Part shown: piece by piece, positions 25,227 through 33,804 of the stretch | Layout of the letters: each line of letters opens with the position of its first letter | Position numbering within the stretch: position 1 is the stretch's first letter | Assembly: GCA_031367325.1 (NCBI GenBank) | Contig: JANLPQ010000023.1 | Location: 1-64,000, forward strand | Length of the DNA: 64,000 nucleotides | Reading direction: 5' to 3' | Source of the DNA: JAAFIP01 sp031367325 | GTDB lineage: Bacteria; Pseudomonadota; Gammaproteobacteria; Burkholderiales; Burkholderiaceae_C | Notes under the pieces: generated by a model | Told to the model about the DNA's origin: nothing | What the model saw: only the letters and a program-made list of their open reading frames with translations | Database searches by the model: none | Program-made: the position numbers and the translations under genes

Positions 25227-27029
25227 TCACACCACGCTGTCCCACGGGGCCGACAGGCGCACCGCTGCGTTGATAATGCCTACCATCGAATAGGTTTGCG
25301 GAAAGTTGCCCCACATCTCGCCGGTCACTGGATGCGTGTCTTCTGACATCAGCCCCAGCGGGTTACGCGCTGCCAGCATGGCTTGGAAAATCTCTCGCGC
25401 CTGCGCAGTGCGGCCAATGCGGGCCAGTGCGTCTATGCGCCAAAAAGTGCAAATATTGAACGCTGTCTCGGGCTTGCCAAAGTCGTCTGCCGCCTCGTAG
25501 CGGCGCATGTAGGGGCCGTCGCACAAGTGCTTTTCTAGCGCATCTACTGTGGATATAAAACGTGGGTCTTTGCCCGATATAAAACCTACCTCGGCCATAA
25601 GCAGCACGCTGGCGTCTAGCTCGCGGCCGCCATAGCTTTCGGCAAAGGCTTGACGCTCGGCGTTCCAAGAGTACTGCAAGATGCGTTCTTGCATGACCTT
25701 GGCGCAGTTGTGCCAGTACGCGGCGCGCGCGCCCAGGCCCAGGTGCTGGGCTATTTTGGCCAGCCTGTCGCACGCTGCCCAGCTCATCAGCGCAGACGAG
25801 GTGTGCACGCGGCTGCGGGTGCGCAGCTCCCACATGCCAGCGTCGGGTTTTTCAAACACCAGCACTGCCTGTTCGCCCACGGCTTCCAGCCGGGCAAATT
25901 CGGCCACACCTGCGGGGTGCAGCAAGCGCTGGTCATGAAAAGCCTGCGCCGCGCCCAAAATAACGTTGCCATACACATCGTGCTGAAAATGCTCTTGCGC
26001 TTGGTTGCCCAGGCGCACTGGACCCATGCCGCGGTAGCCAGTCACGTGGCCCACCACAGACTCAGGCAGCTCCAGCTCCAGGCCGATGCCGTACAGCGGC
26101 TGAATATGCCCACCCTTGGCATGCTCCAGCACATTGGTAAGGTAGCGCAAATAATCTTCCAGCGTGCCTAGCTCCGACAAGCTATTAAGCGCGCGCACCA
26201 CAAAAAACGCATCACGCAGCCAGCAGTATCGGTAGTCCCAGTTGCGCCCGCTGTTAGCCGCCTCGGGGATGCTGGTGGTCATGGCGGCCACAATAGCGCC
26301 GGTGTCCTCAAACAGCGACAGTTTGAGCGTGATAGCCGCACGAATAACCGCGCTTTGCCACTCTAGCGGAATGGCCAAACGCTGCGTCCAATGGCACCAG
26401 TAGCTGCGGGTTTCTTGCTCAAAATGGCGCGCGGTGTCGGCTATGCCACCGCTTAAAGTCTCATCCGTTCCTAGCAAAAAATTGTGCTCTTGCGTTAGCA
26501 CAAACGGTGTTTGTGCCAGCACATGGGTGACCGACGCGTCGGTGTTAAGCCGCAGCGCTTGGCTGGCACCTACATAGCGCACGTGGTTGCTGCCGCGTGT
26601 GATGGTAGGTGCGCTGGCACCCCAGTCGTAGCGCAAATTCAAGCGCACGCAGATGCGGGGCGCACCCGACAGCACGCGCACGCGGCGCACCAAAGTCATG
26701 GGCCTGAAAAACCGCGACAGGCTGTAAAACCTGGGCGCAAAGTCGGTAATTTCTACCGACTGGCCTGCAGCGTCAAACAGCTGGGTGCGCAAGATAGCGG
26801 TGTTAGGTTCGTAGGCCTGGGTGCTGTGCGAGAAGTTTTCAATCTCAATAGCAAAGCTGCTGGCGTTGTCGCCTACGTCTACCAGTGCGTTGAACACCGG
26901 GTCGCCGTCAAAGCGTGGCAGGCAGCACCATACTACGCGGGCTTGTGCGTCGATGAGTGCGCTGAACGCACAGTTGCCAATAACACCCAGGTTTAATGAC
27001 GGTTGCAATGGAGTGTGAGAGCCGGCCAT
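25227..27029 (-). CDS. Glycoside hydrolase family 15 protein (glucoamylase/trehalase-like)
   Basis: The product of 600 residues from the ATG at 27029 overlaps the otsB stop (ATGA). The GH15 signature NSGRNWDYRYCWLRDAFFVVRAL lies near residue 250, and the N-terminal beta-sandwich begins NLGVIGNCAFSALIDAQARVVWCCLPRFD. Members include glucoamylases, glucodextranases and, in mycobacteria, a trehalase. Its place inside a trehalose synthesis operon suggests trehalose or storage-glucan turnover, but that is inference. Confidence 0.88.
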   Translation of the reverse strand: MAGSHTPLQPSLNLGVIGNCAFSALIDAQARVVWCCLPRFDGDPVFNALVDVGDNASSFAIEIENFSHSTQAYEPNTAILRTQLFDAAGQSVEITDFAPRFYSLSRFFRPMTLVRRVRVLSGAPRICVRLNLRYDWGASAPTITRGSNHVRYVGASQALRLNTDASVTHVLAQTPFVLTQEHNFLLGTDETLSGGIADTARHFEQETRSYWCHWTQRLAIPLEWQSAVIRAAITLKLSLFEDTGAIVAAMTTSIPEAANSGRNWDYRYCWLRDAFFVVRALNSLSELGTLEDYLRYLTNVLEHAKGGHIQPLYGIGLELELPESVVGHVTGYRGMGPVRLGNQAQEHFQHDVYGNVILGAAQAFHDQRLLHPAGVAEFARLEAVGEQAVLVFEKPDAGMWELRTRSRVHTSSALMSWAACDRLAKIAQHLGLGARAAYWHNCAKVMQERILQYSWNAERQAFAESYGGRELDASVLLMAEVGFISGKDPRFISTVDALEKHLCDGPYMRRYEAADDFGKPETAFNICTFWRIDALARIGRTAQAREIFQAMLAARNPLGLMSEDTHPVTGEMWGNFPQTYSMVGIINAAVRLSAPWDSVV

Positions 27030-27805
27030 CACGCGGCGCGCGCCTGCAAGTAAGGTGCGTGGTGATGCTGTGGTGCGTCTAGGCTGTGCTGCAGCCATTC
27101 GCGCAGCGCGGCTGGGCTGGCGCAGCGTAAGTGGGCCACACTGGGGCCTGCACCTATCTTCATGCCGTGGCCACCCAGGCTTTGCACGGCGTCAAAGCCA
27201 GCCTCGTCGGTCACGTCGTCGCCGCTGAAAAGCGGGGTTCGCCCCTCAAACGGGGGTGTTTGCATAAACGCGTGGATAGCGGTGCCTTTGTGCACAGCAC
27301 TGGGCACTACCTCCAGCACGTATTTGCCGCGCATCAGCGCAAGTGTGGGGGACTGCTGTACCAAAGGTGCCAGCGTTTGAAAGCATAGGGTGTACAGAGC
27401 AGGTGCCATGCGGTAGTGTAGCGCCAAGCCTGCCGTTTTTTGTTCTACCAACAAGCTAGGGTACAGCTGGGCCAAGCGTATTGCAGCCTGCCGTATAGGG
27501 GCCAATACCGAATCCAAATACCGCGCGTCCAACGCCAGCATGTCGCCTGCGCTGTTACGCCATTGTGTGCCGTGCTCCCCTGCAATAGGTAAACGCACGG
27601 GGTCAAGGTAGTTGGCAATATCAATTACCGGCCTGCCGGTAACGATGGCCATAGCGCCGCCTAGATACTCGAAGGTGCGCTGTAATAGTGGTAGCAGATC
27701 GGCGTGCAAATGCACGTCCTGCGGAGTGGGTGCGATATCGGTCAAAGTCCCATCAAAGTCTAAAAATAGCGCATGGTGATGGGCTAGAAGCGGAATTTTT
27801 TGCAT
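27029..27805 (-). CDS. otsB: Trehalose-6-phosphate phosphatase
   Basis: HAD-superfamily phosphatase releasing trehalose. The nucleophile motif is HHALFLDFDGTLTDIAP, the second motif AIVTGRP, the third region KGTAIHAFM and the fourth FSGDDVTDEAGF. The start at 27805 (MQKIPLLAHHH) is preferred to an ATG 18 codons upstream. It is the first gene of the otsB-GH15-otsA operon, all minus strand and coupled by overlaps or short gaps. Confidence 0.95.
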   Translation of the reverse strand: MQKIPLLAHHHALFLDFDGTLTDIAPTPQDVHLHADLLPLLQRTFEYLGGAMAIVTGRPVIDIANYLDPVRLPIAGEHGTQWRNSAGDMLALDARYLDSVLAPIRQAAIRLAQLYPSLLVEQKTAGLALHYRMAPALYTLCFQTLAPLVQQSPTLALMRGKYVLEVVPSAVHKGTAIHAFMQTPPFEGRTPLFSGDDVTDEAGFDAVQSLGGHGMKIGAGPSVAHLRCASPAALREWLQHSLDAPQHHHAPYLQARAA

Positions 27806-27896
27806 TGTGATTGGCGGACGCGTAGGGCCTGAAACATAGCCTACAAACAGAGTATGCAACTTGGGCTCAGCAGATGCAAGTCAGTATAAATAAAGA

Positions 27897-27959
27897 CGCC
27901 TGCGTACCCTTGAAGTCAGAGTACGCAGGCGGCAGGTTACAGCGCGTGTGCGCTGTAAT
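27897..27959 (-). terminator. Tandem hairpins downstream of the EF-hand gene
   Basis: On the minus strand, TTACAGCGC/GCGCTGTAA (27938-27959) is followed by a perfect 10-bp stem GCCTGCGTAC/GTACGCAGGC (27897-27931) and a T-rich TCTTTATTTAT. Together they form a credible terminator for the EF-hand gene. Confidence 0.75.
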
Positions 27960-27976
27960 GGCTTAAATGCCTAGTC

Positions 27977-28318
27977 TTAAGGCTTCATGGCTTTAGCAAG
28001 CTCTGCCTTAGACACAAACTTATCGCCGTCCGCATCTACTTGGTCAAATCGGGCAGCCAGACCTGGAATGCCTTCAGCTTCCATTTTGTCTAGCTTGCCG
28101 TCTTTGTTGGTATCAGCTTTGGTGAAAGCAGCATCGATCTCTTTAGAGGTCATAGGCTTCTCTGCACCACCTGGGGACGCAGCAGCTGGAGCTGCACCAC
28201 CAGCTGCTGGCTTCTCGCCCATAGCAGGTGCTGTGGACTGTGCGAATGCCGCAGTGGCTGTCAACAAAGTGATAGCTGTACCGATTAGTAGATTGCGTGA
28301 GGTTGATTTAAAAATCAT
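27977..28318 (-). CDS. Exported EF-hand calcium-binding protein
   Basis: The 113-residue precursor has a signal peptide (LLIGTAITLLTATAAFAQS), an Ala/Pro/Gly-rich linker and two EF-hand loops: DTNKDGKLDKME and DADGDKFVSKAE. Both have Asp at positions 1, 3 and 5 and Glu at 12, so calcium binding is likely. AGGAG lies 8 nt before the ATG. It is a stand-alone gene with its own terminator. Similar small periplasmic EF-hand proteins are common in Burkholderiales; the function is unknown. Confidence 0.9.
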   Translation of the reverse strand: MIFKSTSRNLLIGTAITLLTATAAFAQSTAPAMGEKPAAGGAAPAAASPGGAEKPMTSKEIDAAFTKADTNKDGKLDKMEAEGIPGLAARFDQVDADGDKFVSKAELAKAMKP

Positions 28319-28531
28319 CAGAAGAACTCCTGTTCAAGTTAAAGGAAGCTCTATTGGACTGCACACCACAGCTATCGCAAAGCGTTATTGCTTACTGTTG
28401 CCTGCGACACATCCTGCTTGCGTCAGATACATTTTCCAGCGCGGCGAAACAAGGCTCATATCTCCGTATCGTCTGCTATGTTGAGGTATTTAGCTATAAA
28501 AAAAGTAGCTTAAGATACATTTAGACATTCT

Positions 28532-28810
28532 CTAGCGCGCATTTTGCGGTTGCCCTGAGGGCCCATCGGCTTGCAATCGATGGTATTTTTGCCATAGCGT
28601 TTCTTGAGTTTCGACAAATTGTGGGTTAACGGGGATGCACGCCACAGGGCACACCTGTACGCATTGCGGTTCGTTAAAGTGCCCTACGCATTCGGTGCAT
28701 TTGGCAGGGTCTATCTCGTAGATCTCTTTGCCCAAATAGATAGCCTGGTTAGGGCATTCGGGTTCGCACACGTCGCAGTTGATGCATTCGTCAGTAATTA
28801 GCAGTGCCAT
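28532..28810 (-). CDS. 2[4Fe-4S] ferredoxin (YfhL-type)
   Basis: The 92-residue protein has CINCDVCEPECPNQAI and CTECVGHFNEPQCVQVCPVAC, the second with the longer insertion typical of Alvin/YfhL-type ferredoxins with low-potential clusters. It follows coaD by 20 bp on the same strand, a common Burkholderiales pairing. Its electron-transfer partner is unknown. Confidence 0.94.
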   Translation of the reverse strand: MALLITDECINCDVCEPECPNQAIYLGKEIYEIDPAKCTECVGHFNEPQCVQVCPVACIPVNPQFVETQETLWQKYHRLQADGPSGQPQNAR

Positions 28811-28830
28811 AGTGGTGCCTTCATGCTTTA

Positions 28831-29325
28831 TCAGGCCTGCACACGGGGGCGGTGTGCGTCTTCTAGTGCTGCGGCCACATGTGGGCTAACCATAGTGCTC
28901 ACGTCGCCGCCTAGTTTGCTGATCTCACGCACTAAGGTGCTGCTGATGCACTGCACATCGGCGTGGGGGAGCAAAAATACGGTTTCTATTTGGGGGCGCA
29001 GTTTGCGGTTCATGGCGGCCATTTGCGCTTCGTAGTCAAAATCGCTCATATTGCGCACGCCGCGCACCACCACGCTGGCTTTTTGCTGTGCGCAAAAGTC
29101 CATAATGAGGCCGTCGAAGGGCAATACAGTGACATTTGCTATACCTTTAAGAGCTGCTTGAGCAGAATCTATGCGCTCTTGCAGGCTAAAAAGTGTCTTT
29201 TTATGGTGTGCTGCGGCAACGCCGACTATCAATGTATCAAACATAGCGGCAGCGCGATGGATAACGTCTTGGTGGCCCAAGGTGATAGGGTCAAACGTGC
29301 CGGAATAAACTGCAGTGCGGGTCAT
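28831..29325 (-). CDS. coaD: Phosphopantetheine adenylyltransferase CoaD
   Basis: Penultimate step of coenzyme A synthesis. The nucleotidyltransferase motif YSGTFDPITLGHQDVI lies at the N-terminus, with VVRGVRNMSDFDYEAQMAAMN and the C-terminal ISSTLVREISKLGGDVS. The length of 164 residues is normal. The segment DSAQAALKGIANV (near residues 51-63) coincides with a copy of the interspersed repeat (29142-29172) in the same reading frame as in the sulfite reductase gene. Confidence 0.97.
   Translation of the reverse strand: MTRTAVYSGTFDPITLGHQDVIHRAAAMFDTLIVGVAAAHHKKTLFSLQERIDSAQAALKGIANVTVLPFDGLIMDFCAQQKASVVVRGVRNMSDFDYEAQMAAMNRKLRPQIETVFLLPHADVQCISSTLVREISKLGGDVSTMVSPHVAAALEDAHRPRVQA
29142..29172 (-). 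repeat. Interspersed repeat copy 8, inside coaD
   Basis: On the coding strand, TGCTCAAGCAGCT is followed 15 nt later by TATAGCA as in the consensus. It encodes SAQAALKGIA. The flanking homology is shorter than in intergenic copies, so chance similarity is possible. Confidence 0.6.
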
Positions 29326-29388
29326 GGGGCAATGATACTCGGTGCTTTGTATTGCGGGGTGGTTAGGGTTGTTTTGTGAGGTGTCCTA

Positions 29389-29413
29389 GCACCTCGCGGT
29401 CACGCAGCACCGC
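29389..29413. repeat. 25-bp repeat, copy B
   Basis: Identical over 25 bp to 10728-10752. It lies in the 290-bp divergent gap between coaD and the TSUP gene. Nothing else in this gap was recognised apart from presumed promoters. Confidence 0.8.
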
Positions 29414-29616
29414 ACGGTATACCCATGCCACAGCAACCCGCGTACTAGAACAATGACCCCAGCGCGAGTACAGGCACAACGAACCCGGTAAAAAGCCAAT
29501 AAAACATCTAAAATCCCACCAAAACCCGCATAAAACCTAGCGAATAAGCTTATGTGCATAAGCCACCAACAAAAAAGTAGTTTGGCTTTACCAAGCAAAC
29601 ACCTAAAGTTACGCCT

Positions 29617-30408
29617 ATGGCAGATATTGCATTTATTTTCGCGGGTTTTATAGTGGGGCTCGTTGTGGGCCTCACGGGCGTGGGTGGCGGGTCGCTGATG
29701 ACGCCGATTTTGATTTTTGGTTTTGGCATTAAGCCGTATTTAGCCATCGGTACCGATCTGCTGTTTGCCGCCTTTACCAAGCTGGGCGGTACTGTCAATC
29801 TAGCACGTACTAAAACAGTCGACTGGAAGATTGTGGGATTATTGTGCGCGGGCTCTATCCCCGCTGCACTGGTTACCATTTACTTTTTGCACACCGTTGG
29901 CACCACCAACCCCGCTGTGCAAAAAGTGATGACCACGACGCTAGGCTTTGCACTACTGCTGACCGCACTGGCCACTTTGTACAAAGCCATTAAAGGCAAG
30001 GCCACACCACGCAATTTGTCGCCCGCGCAACTGATGAAGGCTACCCAGCCGCGCCACTGGGCGCTGCCTGTGCTGTTTGGCGCGCTGATTGGTGCCTTGG
30101 TGTCTGTTACCTCCGTAGGCGCAGGCGCGATTGGCGTTACTGTGCTGATGTTGTTGTACCCTGCCCTGCCTTTGCCGCGCATTGTGGCGGCAGATTTGGC
30201 CTACGCTGTACCTTTAACCCTGGTAGCTGGTTTGGGCCACGCCTCCATCGGTTCGGTAGACTGGGCGCTGCTAGCCAAGCTGCTAACAGGTTCGTTGCCT
30301 GGCATTTGGCTAGGCACACAATTCAGCGCCAAGGTGCCCGAGCGGGCGCTACGGTCGTTACTGTCTGTCTTACTGGCCTACGCGGGCCTCAAATTAATTG
30401 CCATATAA
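29617..30408 (+). CDS. TSUP-family (TauE/SafE) sulfite/organosulfur exporter
   Basis: The 263-residue membrane protein has about eight hydrophobic segments and the two family half-repeats, beginning FIVGLVVGLTGVGGGSLMTPILI and GALIGALVSVTSVGAGAIGVTVL. It stands directly upstream of the sulfite reductase gene, so export of sulfite or another sulfur anion that accumulates during assimilation is a reasonable inference. Confidence 0.9.
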   Translation: MADIAFIFAGFIVGLVVGLTGVGGGSLMTPILIFGFGIKPYLAIGTDLLFAAFTKLGGTVNLARTKTVDWKIVGLLCAGSIPAALVTIYFLHTVGTTNPAVQKVMTTTLGFALLLTALATLYKAIKGKATPRNLSPAQLMKATQPRHWALPVLFGALIGALVSVTSVGAGAIGVTVLMLLYPALPLPRIVAADLAYAVPLTLVAGLGHASIGSVDWALLAKLLTGSLPGIWLGTQFSAKVPERALRSLLSVLLAYAGLKLIAI

Positions 30409-30463
30409 AACCTTGCAGGGCAGACCATTGCACCACAGTGATGTGCCCTCCACTCATCAAACT

Positions 30464-32365
30464 ATGTACCAATACACCGACTTTGATAAACAGTTCGTCA
30501 AACAGCGCGCCGCACAGTACCGCGACCAGCTGCAACGCAACCAGGCTGGCACGCTAAGCGACGACGAATTCAAACCGTTGCGCCTGCAAAACGGCTGGTA
30601 TGTGCAGCGCTACGCACCCATGCTGCGCGTGGCTGTGCCCTACGGCGAGCTGTCTAGCGCGCAAGTGCGCGTGCTGGCCACCATAGCAGCGGACTACGAC
30701 CAGCCATCGCATGAGGTTTTTAAAGCAGCAGTGGACGGCCAAGCGCGCCTTAGTGGCCAAGGCGTGCAATTGACCAAAGGCTACGGCCACTTCACCACCC
30801 GCCAAAACGTGCAGTACAACTGGATCCCGCTGGACAAAAGCGCTGACGTGATGGACCTGCTGGCCAGCGTGAACATGCACGGCATTCAAACCAGTGGCAA
30901 CTGCATACGCAACATCACCAGCGACGAACTGGCCGGCATAGCGCCTGATGAGATTGCCGACCCGCGCCCGTTTTGCGAGATTTTGCGCCAGTGGAGCACG
31001 CTGCACCCCGAGTTTGCTTTTTTACCGCGCAAATTCAAAATCGCCGTGACCGGCGCGCGCGAAGACCGTGCCGCCACTGCGTGGCACGACGTAGGCTTGC
31101 ATGTGGTGCGGGCTACCCAAGACGACGTTGCACACGCCAACGCTACGCAATGCACGCAGGTCGGCGACATTGGTTTTAAAGTGCTGGTGGGCGGTGGCAT
31201 GGGCCGCACGCCCATCATTGCTACCACGGTGCGCCAGTTTTTACCGTGGAACCAAATTTTGAACTACCTGGAAGCCGTGGTGCGCGTCTACAACCTGTAC
31301 GGTCGCCGCGATAATATTTACAAAGCACGTATCAAAATTTTGGTCAAAGCCGAAGGCCAAAAATACATCGACGATGTAGAAGCTGAGTACGCCCGCATCG
31401 TCACGCAAGACGGCGCACCGCACACCATCACGCAAGCCGAGTTTGACCGTGTTTCGGCATCATTTGTGCCTCCAACCCAAGTAAATCCTGCTCAAGCAGC
31501 TATAAATAAAATAGCGACTAAGGTCAGCAATATGCTTGATGCCGCAGCGATAGATAATATCGAATTTACCCGCTGGGTTACCCGCAACGTGGCTGCACAC
31601 GCTAACCCTAGCCTGCGCGCAGTCACGCTGTCGTTCAAGCGCCTGGGCTACGCACCGGGCGACGCTACGGCAGACCAATTAAACGCCGCAGCTGATTTGG
31701 CAGACCAGTTCAGCGCAGGCGAAATACGCGTCACGCACGACCAAAACATGCTGCTGCCGTGGGTGCCCTGCGACCAATTGCCCGCCCTGTGGCAAGCCGC
31801 GCGCACAGCAGGTTTTGCCAAGCCCAACATTCACCTGCTTAGCGACATGATTGCCTGCCCCGGTGGCGATTTTTGCTCGCTGGCTAACGCGCGCAGCTTG
31901 CCCATTGCCGAGGCCATTACCGCGCGCTACCAAGACTTGGACGAGCTAGACGACCTGGGCGAGATTGACCTGCACATGAGCGGCTGCATTAACTCGTGCG
32001 GCCACCACCACAGCGGCCATATTGGCATATTGGGCGTAGATAAAGACGGCAAAGAATGGTACCAAATTACACTGGGCGGCTCAGACGGATCAGCGCTTAG
32101 CGGCGCGCCTGTAGCCGGCAAAGCGGTAGGCCCATCGTTTAGTGCAGCCGAGGTGGTAGAGGTGATTGACGCCGTGCTAACCGAGTATAAAAACCTGCGC
32201 GTAGCTAAAGACGGTAATCACCTTCATCATCAAGGTAGCCAGCAGCACGAAAATTTTATCGACACGCTGCGCCGTGTAGGCATGGACCCGTTTAAAGCAG
32301 CGGCCAACAGCGCGCGCTATGTGCCCACCCATGCAGATGTGCGCGAAGCAGCGCACGCTGCGTAA
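30464..32365 (+). CDS. cysI: Nitrite/sulfite reductase hemoprotein (assimilatory sulfite reductase, CysI-type)
   Basis: A siroheme and [4Fe-4S] enzyme reducing sulfite to sulfide; the sulfur gene context favours sulfite over nitrite. It has two ferredoxin-like/sulfite-reductase half-repeats (TTRQNVQYNWIPL...TSGNCIRNITSDELAGIAPDE; VTHDQNMLLPWV) and cluster ligands in CPGGDFCSLANARS (C-x5-C) and GCINSCGHHHSGHIG (C-x3-C). From ATG 30464 it has 633 residues, longer than many homologues. Residues about 337-355 (VNPAQAAINKIATKV) are encoded by an interspersed repeat copy lying between the two halves. No cysJ flavoprotein is nearby; electrons may come from ferredoxin. Confidence 0.9.
   Translation: MYQYTDFDKQFVKQRAAQYRDQLQRNQAGTLSDDEFKPLRLQNGWYVQRYAPMLRVAVPYGELSSAQVRVLATIAADYDQPSHEVFKAAVDGQARLSGQGVQLTKGYGHFTTRQNVQYNWIPLDKSADVMDLLASVNMHGIQTSGNCIRNITSDELAGIAPDEIADPRPFCEILRQWSTLHPEFAFLPRKFKIAVTGAREDRAATAWHDVGLHVVRATQDDVAHANATQCTQVGDIGFKVLVGGGMGRTPIIATTVRQFLPWNQILNYLEAVVRVYNLYGRRDNIYKARIKILVKAEGQKYIDDVEAEYARIVTQDGAPHTITQAEFDRVSASFVPPTQVNPAQAAINKIATKVSNMLDAAAIDNIEFTRWVTRNVAAHANPSLRAVTLSFKRLGYAPGDATADQLNAAADLADQFSAGEIRVTHDQNMLLPWVPCDQLPALWQAARTAGFAKPNIHLLSDMIACPGGDFCSLANARSLPIAEAITARYQDLDELDDLGEIDLHMSGCINSCGHHHSGHIGILGVDKDGKEWYQITLGGSDGSALSGAPVAGKAVGPSFSAAEVVEVIDAVLTEYKNLRVAKDGNHLHHQGSQQHENFIDTLRRVGMDPFKAAANSARYVPTHADVREAAHAA
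31473..31524 (+). repeat. Interspersed repeat copy 9, inside the sulfite reductase gene
   Basis: AACCCAAGTAAATCCTGCTC and the following AAGCAGCTATAAATAAAATA match the intergenic copies at 10663 and 117 over more than 40 bp. It is read CCT-GCT-CAA-GCA-GCT-ATA, encoding PAQAAINKIA, with no stop codon. Confidence 0.92.
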
Positions 32366-32377
32366 GGACTACACGCG

Positions 32378-32809
32378 ATGATACATACTATAAATTTAAT
32401 AGCTGCTCGAGCAGGTAATACGGCCTCAAAGCCTTTAATCGTCTTACAAATCAGCAATGATACCGAGGTAGACAGTGCAGTGCCAGATTTGACCACAGCA
32501 GATGTTATTGAACTGCATTTCCCCAAGTTTACCGATGGCCGCGCCTACAGCCAAGCCGTGCAATTGCGCCGCCACCACGGCTACCAAGGCGACATTCGCG
32601 CTACGGGCGAAGTGCTAATTGACCAGCTAGCGCAGATGCAACGCACCGGTTTTAGCAGCGCAGTGCTGCAAGACGGCCAGGACATCGAGCATGGCCGCAA
32701 GTTGCTAGCGCAGTTTAATGGCTTTTATCAAGGCGATGCGGTGCACGCAAAGCCTGCGTTTGCAGAGCCCTCTTTTGCTCAGCCCCACGCTGCTAAGGCA
32801 CTAGCATGA
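32378..32809 (+). CDS. DUF934 protein of the sulfate assimilation locus
   Basis: The 143-residue product has the family core FPKFTDGRAYSQAVQLRRHHGYQGDIRATGEVLIDQ. DUF934 proteins are found between the sulfite reductase and cysH genes across proteobacteria and are thought to aid sulfite reduction; the mechanism is unknown. AAGGA lies 8 nt before the ATG. Residues 5-18 (INLIAARAGNTASKP) come from an interspersed repeat copy that replaced or extended the normal N-terminus. The stop overlaps the cysH start. Confidence 0.88.
   Translation: MIHTINLIAARAGNTASKPLIVLQISNDTEVDSAVPDLTTADVIELHFPKFTDGRAYSQAVQLRRHHGYQGDIRATGEVLIDQLAQMQRTGFSSAVLQDGQDIEHGRKLLAQFNGFYQGDAVHAKPAFAEPSFAQPHAAKALA
32386..32437 (-). 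repeat. Interspersed repeat copy 10, at the start of the DUF934 gene
   Basis: In the gene's direction it reads TTAATAGCTGCTCGAGCAGG, with CGA where the standard copy has TGA. GGCCTCAAAGCCTTTAAT also matches the outer arm of other copies, as at 49858. It encodes LIAARAGNTASKP. Confidence 0.92.
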
Positions 32810-33579
32810 ACGCCATCACGCTGTACGCCAAAGCGTCCCCTGGCTTTGCGGCCAAGCTAGCGGCCACACGGGCACTGCTGGTAGACGCCACAGCGCGCTT
32901 CTCACCCATCACCCAAGCCAGCAGCTTGGGCGCAGAAGACATGGTTATCACCCACCTGCTGCACAGCCTGCAACTGCCCAGCGAAGTGTTTGTGCTTCAA
33001 ACCGGCAAACTGCATGCCGAGACGAACGCGTTGCTGCACACCGTGCAAACCACTTATGGTGCCGACCGCGTGGTGCGCGTGTATGAGCCTGATGCTAAGG
33101 TTGCCGCAGACTTCGTTGCTGCCAACGGCGAAGACGCCATGTACCAAAGCATCACACTGCGCAAAGCCTGCTGCGATATTCGAAAAATGGTGCCGCTGGC
33201 CCAAGCCCTGCAAGGAAAAAAAGCCTGGATCACCGGCCTGCGCCGCGAACAATCAAACGCCCGCGCCGAGGTGCACGCTATCGAGCTGCCTGCCGCACCA
33301 ACTGATAGCCGCGCAACCATAGCCAAGATCAACCCGCTGGCCGACTGGACCAACGGCGACGTGTGGCATTATTTAGCTACCTACCACGTACCCTACAACG
33401 CGTTGCACGACCAGTTCTACCCCAGCATTGGCTGCGCACCCTGCACCCGCGCGGTGACGCTGGGTGAAGACTTTCGCTCAGGCCGCTGGTGGTGGGAAAA
33501 TGAATCGGCTAAAGAGTGTGGCTTGCATGTGGCAGCAACGTCGTCACTACGGGACATACCTATAGTTGCAAGCGCTTGA
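32806..33579 (+). CDS. cysH: Adenylyl-sulfate (APS) reductase, CysH-type
   Basis: Reduces activated sulfate to sulfite with thioredoxin or glutathione. The presence of CC at KACCDIRKMVPL plus CAPC near the C-terminus (SIGCAPCTRAVTLGEDFRSG) indicates the [4Fe-4S] APS-reducing type; the second Cys pair is absent from PAPS reductases. This agrees with the absence of a cysC kinase gene in the locus. The PP-loop region SSLGAEDMVITHLL lies near residue 38. It overlaps the DUF934 stop by 4 bp. Confidence 0.95.
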   Translation: MNAITLYAKASPGFAAKLAATRALLVDATARFSPITQASSLGAEDMVITHLLHSLQLPSEVFVLQTGKLHAETNALLHTVQTTYGADRVVRVYEPDAKVAADFVAANGEDAMYQSITLRKACCDIRKMVPLAQALQGKKAWITGLRREQSNARAEVHAIELPAAPTDSRATIAKINPLADWTNGDVWHYLATYHVPYNALHDQFYPSIGCAPCTRAVTLGEDFRSGRWWWENESAKECGLHVAATSSLRDIPIVASA

Positions 33580-33582
33580 AAT

Positions 33583-33771
33583 CGGACTGCCGGACGCGAA
33601 GTGCGCTAAGGTTGCGCGAAGAACGCGAAAGAAGACGAAATGAAAACCAAATTTATTTTTTAGAATTTCCCAAGTACGTAGCATTTTTTATTTAATTTTT
33701 TTATTTTTTTATTTTTTTATTTTCTTTGTATTTCTTTAGCGTCTTTAACGCCCTTCGCGTCCGGAAGTCCG
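33583..33771. mobile_element. MITE-like element, copy 1 (cysH-cysD gap)
   Basis: A 189-bp element without coding potential. The left end CGGACTGCCGGACGCGAAG and right end CTTCGCGTCCGGAAGTCCG are inverted repeats, and the centre is AT-rich with a T/A-tract. It starts 4 bp after the cysH stop and ends 33 bp before cysD. The left half is nearly identical to copy 2. Confidence 0.85.
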
Positions 33772-33804
33772 CATTTGTATTGAACCCTAGAACACCATTG
33801 CCCC

